Source: Pseudofrankia coriaricola
GTDB lineage: Bacteria; Actinomycetota; Actinomycetes; Frankiales; Frankiaceae
Assembly (NCBI RefSeq): GCF_001854805.1
Contig: NZ_MBLO01000234.1
Location: 1 to 64,000 of the forward strand
Reading direction: 5' to 3'
DNA length: 64,000 bases
A model generated the notes under the pieces. It saw only the letters and a list, made by a program, of their open reading frames with translations, was not told the DNA's origin and did no database searches. Shown piece after piece: positions 17,134 to 25,697 of the stretch; within the stretch, counting starts at the first letter, position 1; each line of letters starts with the position of its first letter. Both the position numbers and the translations under genes were made by a program.

Positions 17134-20100
17134 ATGCGCCTGACGGGAGTCCACGCGGTCTGTCGGATCCCCGCCGCGCTCGTCGGGACGCTCGTCGCGC
17201 CCATGGCGGCCGGTCTGGACCTACTTCCCCTGCCCGGTGTCGGTCCCGCCCGCTCGGATCGTCGCCCGCGTTCCGCCGGGACACGGCAGGCAGCCGCGGC
17301 TCGGTCGACCACGCGGCCGCCGACCACGGCGGCGCCAACCGCGCCGCGGTCGACCACAGCGCGGTCGACCACAGCGCGGTCGACCACAGCGCGGTCGACC
17401 AAGGCGCGGCCGGCGACGGCACCGCCGACCGCGGCGCCCCTGCCTGGACCGGACCGCTGGCCGCCCGCCGCTTTCGCGGCGCCGATCCGACGGGCGGGCG
17501 TGGCGCTGGCCGCCGACGGGGTCGCGCTCACCCTCGCCTCCGCGGGGCGGCTCGCCCGCCTGGTCCCGGTGCCGATCGAGGTCGCCTCGCTGGTCACGCT
17601 CGTCGACACCCAACCACGGCTGCGCCGTCAGCTGGAACGCGCGCTCGGCGCCGGCAGGGCGGACCTTGTGCTGGCGCTGGCCAACGCCGGTGCGCTCGCG
17701 CTGGCGCAGGGCAACACCGGGATCGCGGTGGACGCCCTCCACCGGTCGGCCGGGCTGGCCGAGGCGCTGACCCGTCGGGCGGCCTTCGAGGCCGCTCGGG
17801 ACGACCTGGCCGGCCGCCCTCGGCGCGACTGGGAGAACGAGCGAGTGGTCGCCGAGTTCCTCGCCTCCAGCCGCCCGCGGCCGTTGCCGCCCGGGCCGGT
17901 CGAGCGGCACGCCGATCGGTCCCTGGCGGCGGGGCTCGGCGGGTTCGTGGGTCTGACCGCGTTGACCGGTGCGCCGCGGCGCGCCGCCGGGGTGGCCGTC
18001 GCCGCGCTGCCCCGGCCGGCGCGACTCGGCCGGGAGGGCTTCGCCGCCCAGCTCACCCGTGTCCTGGCCCGTCGCGGCGCGCATGTGCTGGATCTCGCGG
18101 CGCTGCGGCTGCTCGACAGGATCGACACGATCGTCCTCGACGCCGACGTGCTGCGTGGCGACCAGTACCTGCTCGCCGACGTGGTGCCGTTGACCGGCGC
18201 CGACCCGGGCGAGGTCGCGGTTCGGGCGAACGCCCTGTTCCGCGCGCGGGACTGCGCCGCCCTGGTCACCGTGGACGGCTGGACCCTCGGTCCGGTGGAA
18301 CGCCTCGCACTTCGGGGCCGGACGGGCGCCCGGGAACGGCGCGAGCTCGCTCGTTCCAGCACCGGCCCCGTTCTCGGTCTCGCCCGCGGCAGCCGGCTGA
18401 TGGCCGTCGTGTCTGTCGCGCCCGAGCCCGCCCAGGGGGCCGAGCTCCTGCTCGCGGCCTGCCGGCGGGCCGGCTGCGCCCTGTTCCTGGCCGGTGAGCC
18501 CGCGGCCGCGGGCGACCTCGGTCCGTCGACCGCGGATGTCGGTGTCAACCCGGCCCCCGGCTTCACTCCTGTCCCCGGGGGGAACGGACTGGCCGCGACC
18601 GTCCGGCAGTTGCAGGCGGAGGACCGCGGCGGCGTGCTGGTGGTGTCCGCGCGGCGGGCCGCGATGGGCGCGGCGGACGTCGGCGTCGGCGTGGACGGTC
18701 CTGACGGCTCACCCGCGTGGGGGGCGCACATCCTGGTCGGCCATGAGCTGGCCACCGCCGCCCTGGTCGTCGAGGCGGTCCCCGAGGCGGTCCGGGCCAG
18801 CCGGGACGCCGTCCGGCTGGCGGAGATCGGCTCGGCCGCCGGCGCGCTCACGGCGCTCGGCGGCGCGGGCGCGCGGACGGCCGCGCGTGGCCTGGTCATG
18901 GTCAACGGGGCGGCCGTCGCGGCCCTCTGCGACGGGATCTGGCGGGCCGGCGAGCTGGGCCGCAGGCCACCGCCGCCGGCCGTCCCACGCACCCCCTGGC
19001 ATGTGCTGCCCGCGGAGACCTGCCTGGAGCGGCTCGGCAGCGCCCCGAGCGGGTTGACCGGCGAGCAGGCCGTCCAGCGGCGCGGCGAGGCGCCCCCGGG
19101 CCGGATGGCCGCGCCCGGCTTCGTCCGGGCGGTGGCGGTCGAGCTCGCGAACCCGCTCACGCCGATTCTGCTCGGAGGCGCGGCGCTGTCCGTGGCCGCT
19201 GGCTCGGTGGTGGACGCCGCTCTGATCCTGAGCGTGTCGCTCGGGTCGGCGGTCCTCGGCGCCGCGCAGCGGGGCCGTGTCGACCGGTCGCTCGCCCGGC
19301 TGTTCGCTGCCTCGGCGGTCCCGGCCCGGGTGCGCCGGGACGGCGAGGAGCTGAAGCTGACCGCCGACGACCTGGTACCCGGTGACGTGATCACGCTCGC
19401 GGCCGGGGACGTCGTCCCGGCCGACTGCCGGCTGCTGTCGGCCGAGTCGCTCGAGGTCGACGAGTCCTCGCTGACCGGCGAGTCGCTGCCGGTCGCGAAG
19501 TCGCCGGAACCCGTCGCCGCCGCCTACCTGGCGGAGCGGACATCGATGATCTACGAGGGGACGACCGTGGCCGGCGGGCGGGGCGTCGGGCTGGTGGTGG
19601 CCACCGGGACGGCGACCGAGGCGGGCCGCACGATGGCGGCTACCGTCGGTCCCACCCGGCTGGTAGGGGTCCAGGCCCGACTCGCGGACATCACCAGTCT
19701 CACCCTTCCTGTCACCCTGGGTGCCTCAGGCGCACTGCTGTTGTCCGGAGTGCTGCACAACCGGCCCCTTGCGGACACCCTCAGCGCCGGCGTGGCGCTC
19801 GCCGTCGCCGCTGTGCCCGAGGGACTGCCCTTCCTCGCCACCGCGGCCCAGCTCGCCGCCGCCCGGCGACTGTCCGCGAAGGGCGCGCTGGTACGCAACC
19901 CCCGCACGATCGAGACGCTCGGCCGCGTCGACGTGCTCTGCTTCGACAAGACCGGCACGCTCACCGAGGGCCGCATCCGCCTGCGCGCCGTCTCCGACGG
20001 CCTGCGCACCGCCGCCGCCGACGAGCTCGACGGGCCGCACCGGTACGTGCTCGCCGCCGGGCTGCGCGCCACGCCGCGCCGGCGGGGGCGCAAGTTGCCG

Positions 20101-21570
20101 CACCCGACCGATCGTGCGGTGCACAAGGGCGCCGCCGCGGCGGGGGTGACCCGTGAGCACGGCGTCGCGTCGTGGTCGCTGGTCGCCAGGCTCCCGTTCG
20201 AACCTGGCCGGGCGTACCACGCGACGGTGGGCGGGACGGGCGCACCGGCCGGGGCGGACGGACAGGAGGCACCCGGCGCAGTGCTGGTGAACGTCAAGGG
20301 AGCGCCCGAGGTCGTGCTGCCCAGGTGCGTACGCCGCCGGGCCCCCGAGGGGGTGCTCGCCCTCGACGAGCGCGACCTGGCGCGGCTCACCAAGGAGTAC
20401 GGCGGGCTGGCCGGGCAGGGTTTTCGCATCCTGGCGGTCGCCGAGCGGGAGCTGGACCCGGTGTCGGCTCCGGGGCCGGGGGAGCTGACCGACGACCACG
20501 TCGCCGACCTGACCTTCCTGGGCTTTCTCGCGTTGGCCGACCCGCTGCGGTCCACCGCCGGGGCGTCGCTCGACCAGCTGCGGGCGGCCGGCGTCCAGAT
20601 ACTCATGATCACCGGTGATCATCCCGCCACCGCCGGGGCCGTCGCCACCGAGCTGGGCCTGCTCGGTGGCGACGAGATCCTGGTGACCGGCGCGGAGCTG
20701 GACGAGTTCGACGACGGGGAGCTCGACGCGCTGCTGCCCCGGGTGACCGTCGTCGCGCGCGGCACCCCCGCGCACAAGACGCGGGTGGTGGAGGCGTACC
20801 AGCGACTGGGAAAGACGGTCGCGATGACGGGGGACGGGGCCAACGACGCGCCCGCGATCCGACTCGCCGACGTGGGGATCGCGCTGGGAAAGCGGGGCAC
20901 CCCGGCGGCCCGCGCGGCCGCCGACGTCGTCGTGACCGACGACCGCATCGAGACGATCATCGAGGTGCTCATCGAAGGCAGGTCGATGTGGGGGTCTGTC
21001 CGCAAGGCGATGGGCATCCTGGTGGGCGGGAACCTCGGCGAGATCGCCTTCACACTGCTCGGTTCGGTCGCGACGGGACGTTCTCCGCTGTCGGCGCGTC
21101 AGCTGTTGCTGGTGAACCTGCTCACCGATCTCGCGCCGGCGTTGGCCGTCGCGCTGCGCGAACCGGACCGGGCGGAAGCTGGCGGACTCCTGCGGGAAGG
21201 TCCCGAACGTTCCCTCGGCGCCGCGCTGAACCGGGAGATCGCGGTCCGGGCGACCGCCACGGCCGGCGCGGCTGGCGCCGGGTGGCTCGCCGCGCGGCTG
21301 ACCGGCCGGCGCCGGCACGCGGACACGGTCGGCCTTGTCGCCCTCGTCGGCTCGCAGCTCAGCCAGACCCTGTTGGTCGGCCGTCTCCGCGGGGGGCTGC
21401 TGCTGACGACGGCCGCCTCCGTGGTCGTCCTGGCCGTGGTTGTCCAGACGCCGGGGATCAGCCAGTTCTTCGGCTGTACGCCGCTTGGGCCGGTCGGCTG
21501 GACCATAGCCGCCGCCGCCACGCTGGTCGCGACGGTGCTCGCATTCCGGGCGCAGCCGAGCGGCGCCTGA
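17134..21570 (+). CDS. Large CtpI-like P-type cation ATPase
   Basis: The ATG at 17134 has GGAGG ten bases upstream. The 1478-aa protein has a long N-terminal extension (1-630) with a Ser/Thr/Arg repeat (STTAR) and an Ala-rich region that partly mimics a second ATPase-like domain. A standard P-type core follows: TGES (781-784), VPEGLP in the membrane ion site, phosphorylation motif DKTGTLTEG (Asp 938), KGAPE nucleotide-binding motif and GDGANDAP (about 1233). The membrane PEGLP replaces the CPC of heavy-metal pumps and suggests Ca2+/Mg2+-type transport, as proposed for mycobacterial CtpI/CtpE. The ion is not determined. Four 15-bp repeats near 17345-17405 encode the STTAR units. Confidence 0.9.
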   Translation: MRLTGVHAVCRIPAALVGTLVAPMAAGLDLLPLPGVGPARSDRRPRSAGTRQAAAARSTTRPPTTAAPTAPRSTTARSTTARSTTARSTKARPATAPPTAAPLPGPDRWPPAAFAAPIRRAGVALAADGVALTLASAGRLARLVPVPIEVASLVTLVDTQPRLRRQLERALGAGRADLVLALANAGALALAQGNTGIAVDALHRSAGLAEALTRRAAFEAARDDLAGRPRRDWENERVVAEFLASSRPRPLPPGPVERHADRSLAAGLGGFVGLTALTGAPRRAAGVAVAALPRPARLGREGFAAQLTRVLARRGAHVLDLAALRLLDRIDTIVLDADVLRGDQYLLADVVPLTGADPGEVAVRANALFRARDCAALVTVDGWTLGPVERLALRGRTGARERRELARSSTGPVLGLARGSRLMAVVSVAPEPAQGAELLLAACRRAGCALFLAGEPAAAGDLGPSTADVGVNPAPGFTPVPGGNGLAATVRQLQAEDRGGVLVVSARRAAMGAADVGVGVDGPDGSPAWGAHILVGHELATAALVVEAVPEAVRASRDAVRLAEIGSAAGALTALGGAGARTAARGLVMVNGAAVAALCDGIWRAGELGRRPPPPAVPRTPWHVLPAETCLERLGSAPSGLTGEQAVQRRGEAPPGRMAAPGFVRAVAVELANPLTPILLGGAALSVAAGSVVDAALILSVSLGSAVLGAAQRGRVDRSLARLFAASAVPARVRRDGEELKLTADDLVPGDVITLAAGDVVPADCRLLSAESLEVDESSLTGESLPVAKSPEPVAAAYLAERTSMIYEGTTVAGGRGVGLVVATGTATEAGRTMAATVGPTRLVGVQARLADITSLTLPVTLGASGALLLSGVLHNRPLADTLSAGVALAVAAVPEGLPFLATAAQLAAARRLSAKGALVRNPRTIETLGRVDVLCFDKTGTLTEGRIRLRAVSDGLRTAAADELDGPHRYVLAAGLRATPRRRGRKLPHPTDRAVHKGAAAAGVTREHGVASWSLVARLPFEPGRAYHATVGGTGAPAGADGQEAPGAVLVNVKGAPEVVLPRCVRRRAPEGVLALDERDLARLTKEYGGLAGQGFRILAVAERELDPVSAPGPGELTDDHVADLTFLGFLALADPLRSTAGASLDQLRAAGVQILMITGDHPATAGAVATELGLLGGDEILVTGAELDEFDDGELDALLPRVTVVARGTPAHKTRVVEAYQRLGKTVAMTGDGANDAPAIRLADVGIALGKRGTPAARAAADVVVTDDRIETIIEVLIEGRSMWGSVRKAMGILVGGNLGEIAFTLLGSVATGRSPLSARQLLLVNLLTDLAPALAVALREPDRAEAGGLLREGPERSLGAALNREIAVRATATAGAAGAGWLAARLTGRRRHADTVGLVALVGSQLSQTLLVGRLRGGLLLTTAASVVVLAVVVQTPGISQFFGCTPLGPVGWTIAAAATLVATVLAFRAQPSGA

Positions 21571-21591
21571 TACGCCTGCCGAGGCGTTCGA

Positions 21592-21635
21592 TATCGCGAC
21601 GGTCAACATCGCACTATCGCGACGGTCAACATCGC
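21592..21635. repeat. 21-bp direct repeat upstream of the small-peptide genes
   Basis: Two perfect copies of a 21-bp word, TATCGCGACGGTCAACATCG plus C, start at 21592 and 21615 (period 23 bp, about two helical turns). They lie just after the ATPase stop and 220 bases before the first peptide gene. Each holds GGTCAAC, a loose match to the GTTCACC unit of Streptomyces PHO boxes, notable because pstSCAB lies downstream. This is a candidate activator or repressor site. Confidence 0.55.
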
Positions 21636-21858
21636 GTTGCGGTCCGTCATGGACCGTCCTAGGGTTCAGATGTACCTACCGGATGCGGCGGGCGATGAAG
21701 GTCCCGCTCGGTACTGAACTGACTCAGCTGGCCTCAGCCGTGAAGCCTGCACCGCCGGCCGAATGTTCGCGTGTCACAACCCTTCGTAAGCCACCGACTG
21801 GTATCCCGAGGATACGTCATCGCGGGTGGCGTCCGGGAGACGGAAACGGGAACGAGCC

Positions 21859-22137
21859 ATGGGGGATGGTGTGGGAATTGACCTGGTGGGAACGGCTCGC
21901 CCAGGAATAGATATCGCCGGGCTGGCGGCGGAGCAGGCCGAGCTGCTGCCCGAACGCATGACGCTGGCGGCGATCGAGTACAACCGGCAGGAGTTCGACC
22001 CGCAGAACTACGCGGTCAACTCGCCGGGTAGTAACAACGCCGCTCTCGACAACCACGCGGAGTCGCAGACGGTCAATGGCAATGGTTCGCTCATCCAGTC
22101 GATCGTCAACAGCCAGAGCTTCATCGACAAGTGGTAA
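21859..22137 (+). CDS. Small peptide A, RiPP-precursor-like (92 aa)
   Basis: The ATG at 21859 follows GGGAACGAG. Residues 28-75 carry a block shared with the next small gene: ELLPERMTLAAIEYNRQEFD, then PQNY..NSPGSNNAALDNHAESQ.VNG. The C-terminus (SLIQSIVNSQSFIDKW) is unrelated to its paralogue. There is no signal peptide or membrane span, and the peptide is Asn/Gln/Ser-rich. A conserved leader-like part plus a variable tail, next to a PqqD-like/M50 protease, is the arrangement of a ribosomally made, processed peptide. The role is inferred; no known RiPP class is recognised. Confidence 0.65.
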   Translation: MGDGVGIDLVGTARPGIDIAGLAAEQAELLPERMTLAAIEYNRQEFDPQNYAVNSPGSNNAALDNHAESQTVNGNGSLIQSIVNSQSFIDKW

Positions 22138-22441
22138 CCATCGGGCGGGCGGAACCGCGGCGGGCGCAGGCTTCCTCCGTCTGTCGCTCCGCCCGCTCGA
22201 GCCGCTTTTCCAGCCGTCGTCGGCCGCGTTTCCCGACATTCTTCGAGGGATCCCCGAGTCGTGGACCGGGCGGGCTGAATTCGTCCGCCGGCCGGCCGGA
22301 TCTTTCGTTCCAGGGCTGCGCATCGAATGGGACCGACGTTTTTTCTGGCCGCGGCGACGCCCCCGCGGAAATACTCTGAGCCGCCTCCCAGTACGGCTAG
22401 CATCCACGCTGAAAGAGGTCGTGGAAGCACCGAACTGGGAG
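22138..22441. other. Spacer between the two peptide genes
   Basis: This 304-bp stretch is open in one frame into peptide B, but codon bias is poor and there is no internal ribosome site. It contains a T-rich run (gttttttct near 22335), unusual in this genome and possibly part of a promoter. No hairpin terminator was found. Confidence 0.35.
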
Positions 22442-22801
22442 ATGGAAAATGAGCGACGCCAGCGCGAAGTGACGGGACGAGCGACCGGAACTGTCCAGGA
22501 AATGGTGGAGCTCCTTCCTGATCGGACCACCCTGGCAGCGGTCGAGATCGGCCGGAAGGAGTTCGACCCCACTAACTTCCCGGTCGGCTCTCCGTGGTCG
22601 AGCAACGGGGCGATCGACGCCCATGCAGAATCACAGGTCAATGGCGGCTTCATGCCGATCGTGCTCACGCTGGCACCGAGTATCAACATCATAGTCCAGA
22701 AGTCAGACCTCGACTTTCTCGACTTTCTCGGCTTTGGGCACCACGCCGACGATGGGTCGACGGCCGACCCAAAGGTCGGCGATGGGCTCGACAAGGGCTA
22801 G
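22442..22801 (+). CDS. Small peptide B, paralogue of peptide A (119 aa)
   Basis: The ATG at 22442 places the shared block at the same distance from the N-terminus as in peptide A; GTG 22421 is an alternative with GAAAGAGG close by. The block reads VELLPDRTTLAAVEIGRKEF, DPTN...GSPWSSNGAIDAHAES, then QVNGG, roughly 60% identical to peptide A over 48 positions. The tail is longer and hydrophobic (FMPIVLTLAPSINIIVQKSD, LDFLDFLGFGHH) and ends in an acidic Asp/Gly-rich segment. Duplication followed by tail divergence suggests a common leader with distinct cores. The M50 gene starts 241 bases downstream. Confidence 0.65.
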   Translation: MENERRQREVTGRATGTVQEMVELLPDRTTLAAVEIGRKEFDPTNFPVGSPWSSNGAIDAHAESQVNGGFMPIVLTLAPSINIIVQKSDLDFLDFLGFGHHADDGSTADPKVGDGLDKG

Positions 22802-23042
22802 GGCCGCCGCGGGCCGGCGTCGAGCCCGCCGCGGCATGGATGTGCCGGGTGGATGCGCCAGTCCCATGTGGATCGGCGCGATGATCCAGGATCTTGGCGG
22901 CCTGACGCCGAGGCGGCATGCCAGCCAGGTGCGGCGCACGCGGTACGCCTGCCCTCGGCGGGGCGGCCGGCTCTGCGGGGCGGCTGGCCAGGTGGATCGA
23001 TGAGGCCCCCGAGAGGAGGCGCCGAAAGGGAGGGGACGTTCG

Positions 23043-24692
23043 ATGACGGAGCCCGCGTGGCCAGTGCGGACGCAGGCCCCTCAGGCCCCCGCCCCTAGTC
23101 CCATCCAGTTGCCGGACGATACCGGGGCGCCCGGCCGCGTCGCGTTGGCCCGCGTTGAGCCACGTGGTGCTGGGCCGGGCGCCGTCGAGCCGAGTGGCGT
23201 CGAGCTGCCCGTCCGCCCCAGCCGGGCTGACGGCTTGGCGTTGCTCGGCGAGTTCGCCGGGTCGGGTTTGGCGCGTCCTGTCTTTTTGGCGCGTCGTGCT
23301 GATGGTCAGGTCGCGGCACTCACCGAGCTGCTTGCGGGGATCGTCGAGGCCGCGGACGGTACCCGCGATGTCGCCGCGATCGCTGACTACGTCGGGCGGC
23401 GCTGCGGCCGCGTGGTGAGCGGCGCCGACGTCGTATATCTGTTGACTCATCAGCTCATGCCGCTCGGCCTGATCGCTGCCCCGACTGGTGTGACGCCGGC
23501 GCCGCGGGCGGGGTCGCTGTTCACGCTCGCTGGTCGGCGTACTCTGCTGCCCGCGTCGGTCGTGCACCGGGTCAGCGGGGTGTTCGCGGTGTTCTTCCGG
23601 CCAGTGGTCGTGGCTGTGTTGCTGGCTGTGTTGCTGGCCGCCGATGTCTGGTTGTTTGGTCGGCACAGCGTGCGGGACAGCGCCGCGATGGTGCTGGCCA
23701 CTCCGTCGATGATCCTGGTGCTGGTGGGCGTCACGCTCGTCGGTGCGCTGGTTCATGAGTGTGGTCATGCGGCGGCCTGCCGTTACGGCGGCGCGCGGCC
23801 GGGGGTGATCGGTGTCGGTATGTATCTCGTCTGGCCGGCCTTCTTCACTGATGTCACTGACTCCTATCGGTTGAGCCGTTGGGGGCGGCTGCGCACCGAC
23901 CTGGGGGGGATCTACTTCAATGGGCTGTTCGCGCTGCTGGTGATCGGGACCTTTGCTTTCACCCGGGCCGAGGTGTTGGTGACGGCGGTGGTCCTCGTCC
24001 ACGTGGACGCGTTGCGGCAGCTCGCGCCGTTCGTCCGGTTTGACGGCTACTACATTGTCAGTGATCTCGTTGGGGTGCCGGACCTGTTCAGTCGCATGGG
24101 TCCGGCTGTGCGGTCGGCCGGGCGTGCGGCGGCGCTGGTGTTCCCGTCTCGGCGGCGGGCTCGGGTGGACGCGGGATCGGCGCTGGATCCGCGGCTGGCC
24201 GGGTTGACCCGGCGGGCCCGGCTCATGGTGACCGCGTGGGCGCTGTGCGCCGCGCCGATGCTTGCCGTGAACATCGTCATGTTGGTGGTCTACGCGCCTT
24301 TCGTGCTGCCCCGGACGGCCGTGGCGGTGCGCGACCAGTTCGGCCGGGCGAGTCGGGCCCTGGCTGGCGGGGAACTGGTCACGGCGCTCGCTGGGGCCGT
24401 CGGCATGGTGCTGGTCGCGTTGCCGGCGGCCGGGATGATCTATGTGCTTGTCCGGCTCGGCCGGTGGGCGGTGCGGGTGGCGCGGGCGCTTCGGACGAGG
24501 CGGCGGCGCCCTGGGGGCGGGCAGCCGGGCCGCGGCGTCGCGCCCGCCGTGGCCCGCGGCGCGTGCTGTGCCGCGCCGTCCTCGTCGGGACCGCTCCCGC
24601 CGGGACCGCTCTCGCCGGAGGTGTCCTCGCCAGGGCGGTCGGCGGCGGATGGTTCGGCGCCCTCCCGTGACAGGGCGGGGGAGCCACGATGA
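23043..24692 (+). CDS. PqqD-like domain fused to M50-type membrane zinc metalloprotease
   Basis: The ATG at 23043 has GGGAGGGG seven bases upstream. Residues 1-60 are disordered. Residues 80-145 (LTELLAGIVEAADGTRDVAA, IADYVGRR...LMPLGLI) resemble the winged-helix PqqD/RiPP-recognition fold that captures leader peptides. Residues 180-470 hold about six membrane spans with the zinc motif HECGH (238-242) and the partner motif FDGYY (333-337), as in M50/S2P-type peptide metalloproteases. It would cut or export a peptide at the membrane. Two small paralogous peptide genes lie upstream, and its TGA overlaps the pstS ATG (ATGA), so protease and transporter are translationally coupled. The C-terminal 80 residues are Pro/Ser-rich. 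Confidence 0.85.
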   Translation: MTEPAWPVRTQAPQAPAPSPIQLPDDTGAPGRVALARVEPRGAGPGAVEPSGVELPVRPSRADGLALLGEFAGSGLARPVFLARRADGQVAALTELLAGIVEAADGTRDVAAIADYVGRRCGRVVSGADVVYLLTHQLMPLGLIAAPTGVTPAPRAGSLFTLAGRRTLLPASVVHRVSGVFAVFFRPVVVAVLLAVLLAADVWLFGRHSVRDSAAMVLATPSMILVLVGVTLVGALVHECGHAAACRYGGARPGVIGVGMYLVWPAFFTDVTDSYRLSRWGRLRTDLGGIYFNGLFALLVIGTFAFTRAEVLVTAVVLVHVDALRQLAPFVRFDGYYIVSDLVGVPDLFSRMGPAVRSAGRAAALVFPSRRRARVDAGSALDPRLAGLTRRARLMVTAWALCAAPMLAVNIVMLVVYAPFVLPRTAVAVRDQFGRASRALAGGELVTALAGAVGMVLVALPAAGMIYVLVRLGRWAVRVARALRTRRRRPGGGQPGRGVAPAVARGACCAAPSSSGPLPPGPLSPEVSSPGRSAADGSAPSRDRAGEPR

Positions 24693-25696
24693 TCCTGCTC
24701 CCGGGTCGGCCGGCGGGGCGGTCCCGCGCGAGTAGCCAGTCCCGCCTGAGCACGGCTGTCGTCGCGGTCGTCGTCACCGCCGTGTCGACCGGCGGCGGGT
24801 GCGGTGGGTCGGGTCAGACCGCCAAGAGCATCGGCATCGACGGCTCCAGCACGGTCGCGCCGCTGACCGAGGCGGCGGCCGACCTCTTCCGCGAGCACAA
24901 CCCGGGCATCCAGATCACGGTTGGGACCTCTGGCACCGGAGGAGGGTTCGAGAAGTTCTGCCGGGGCGAGACCGACATCTCCGACGCGTCCAGGTCGATC
25001 ACGCAGGCGGAGCGGGAGGCCTGCACGCGCGCCGGCATCGACTACGTCGACTTCCAGGTGGCGAACGACGCGGTCACGGTCATCGTGAACAAGGAGAACG
25101 CCTGGGCGACGTGCCTCACGGCCGCGCAGCTGCGGCGGATCTGGGACGTGCGCTCGCCGATCGAGAACTGGAACCAGGTCGACCCGAAGTTTCCGGACGA
25201 ACCGCTGCTGCTCTTCGGCCCGGGCACCGACTCCGGCACGTTCGACTACTTCACGAGCGCGATCAACGGCAAGGGTGGCAGGAGCCGCACGGACTACCAG
25301 GCATCCGAGGACGACAACGTGATCATCGCCGGGGTGGAGGGCAGCCGGGGCGGGCTCGGGTACATCGGGTACGGCTACTTCGAGGAGAACACCGATCGGC
25401 TGAGAGCTCTCGCGGTCGACGACGGAGACGGATGCGTGGCGCCGAGCGTCGGGTCCGTGCAGGACGGCAGCTACCGGCCACTGGCGCGGCCCCTGTTCAT
25501 CTACGTCAAAAGGACGTCGCTCGCGCGGCCGGCGCTCGTCGACTTCGTGGACTACTACGTCGAGAACTCGACCGCGATCGCGCGACAGGCGCTGTTCATC
25601 CCGCTGACGTCGGCGCAGGTCGCCGTCAACCAGAAGGCCCTCGCCGACGTGGTCGCGTCGGGCCGGCCGTCCACACCGGCACCGGGGCGGTCCTGA
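24689..25696 (+). CDS. pstS: Phosphate ABC transporter substrate-binding lipoprotein PstS
   Basis: The 335-aa protein has a basic N-terminus, a hydrophobic helix (LSTAVVAVVVTAVSTGGG) and a Cys (GGGCGG) that may be lipid-modified. The mature domain shows PstS motifs: IDGSSTVAPLTEAAADLF, VGTSGTGGGFEKFCRGETDI, SDASRSI, GPGTDSGTFDYFT and GYIGYGYFEEN, which cradle phosphate. It starts inside the M50 gene stop (ATGA overlap), an unusual position for pstS. PstC, PstA and PstB follow with 1-bp or overlapping junctions, so the operon runs protease-pstSCAB. No phoU is present. A ligand other than phosphate is possible in this setting. Confidence 0.9.
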   Translation: MILLPGRPAGRSRASSQSRLSTAVVAVVVTAVSTGGGCGGSGQTAKSIGIDGSSTVAPLTEAAADLFREHNPGIQITVGTSGTGGGFEKFCRGETDISDASRSITQAEREACTRAGIDYVDFQVANDAVTVIVNKENAWATCLTAAQLRRIWDVRSPIENWNQVDPKFPDEPLLLFGPGTDSGTFDYFTSAINGKGGRSRTDYQASEDDNVIIAGVEGSRGGLGYIGYGYFEENTDRLRALAVDDGDGCVAPSVGSVQDGSYRPLARPLFIYVKRTSLARPALVDFVDYYVENSTAIARQALFIPLTSAQVAVNQKALADVVASGRPSTPAPGRS

Positions 25697-25697
25697 C

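Noticed and set aside
19726-21609. 627-codon minus-strand frame
   Set aside because: It is antisense to the P-type ATPase, whose motifs are intact; long antisense frames are expected at this G+C.
21683-21910. 75-codon frame before peptide gene A
   Set aside because: It overlaps peptide A out of frame, has no ribosome site, and its composition is not consistent along its length.
21859-24692. Peptide/M50 locus as a lanthipeptide, lasso or thiopeptide cluster
   Set aside because: No LanB/C/M, asparagine-synthetase-like, transglutaminase-like, YcaO or radical-SAM enzyme is encoded in the surrounding 10 kb.
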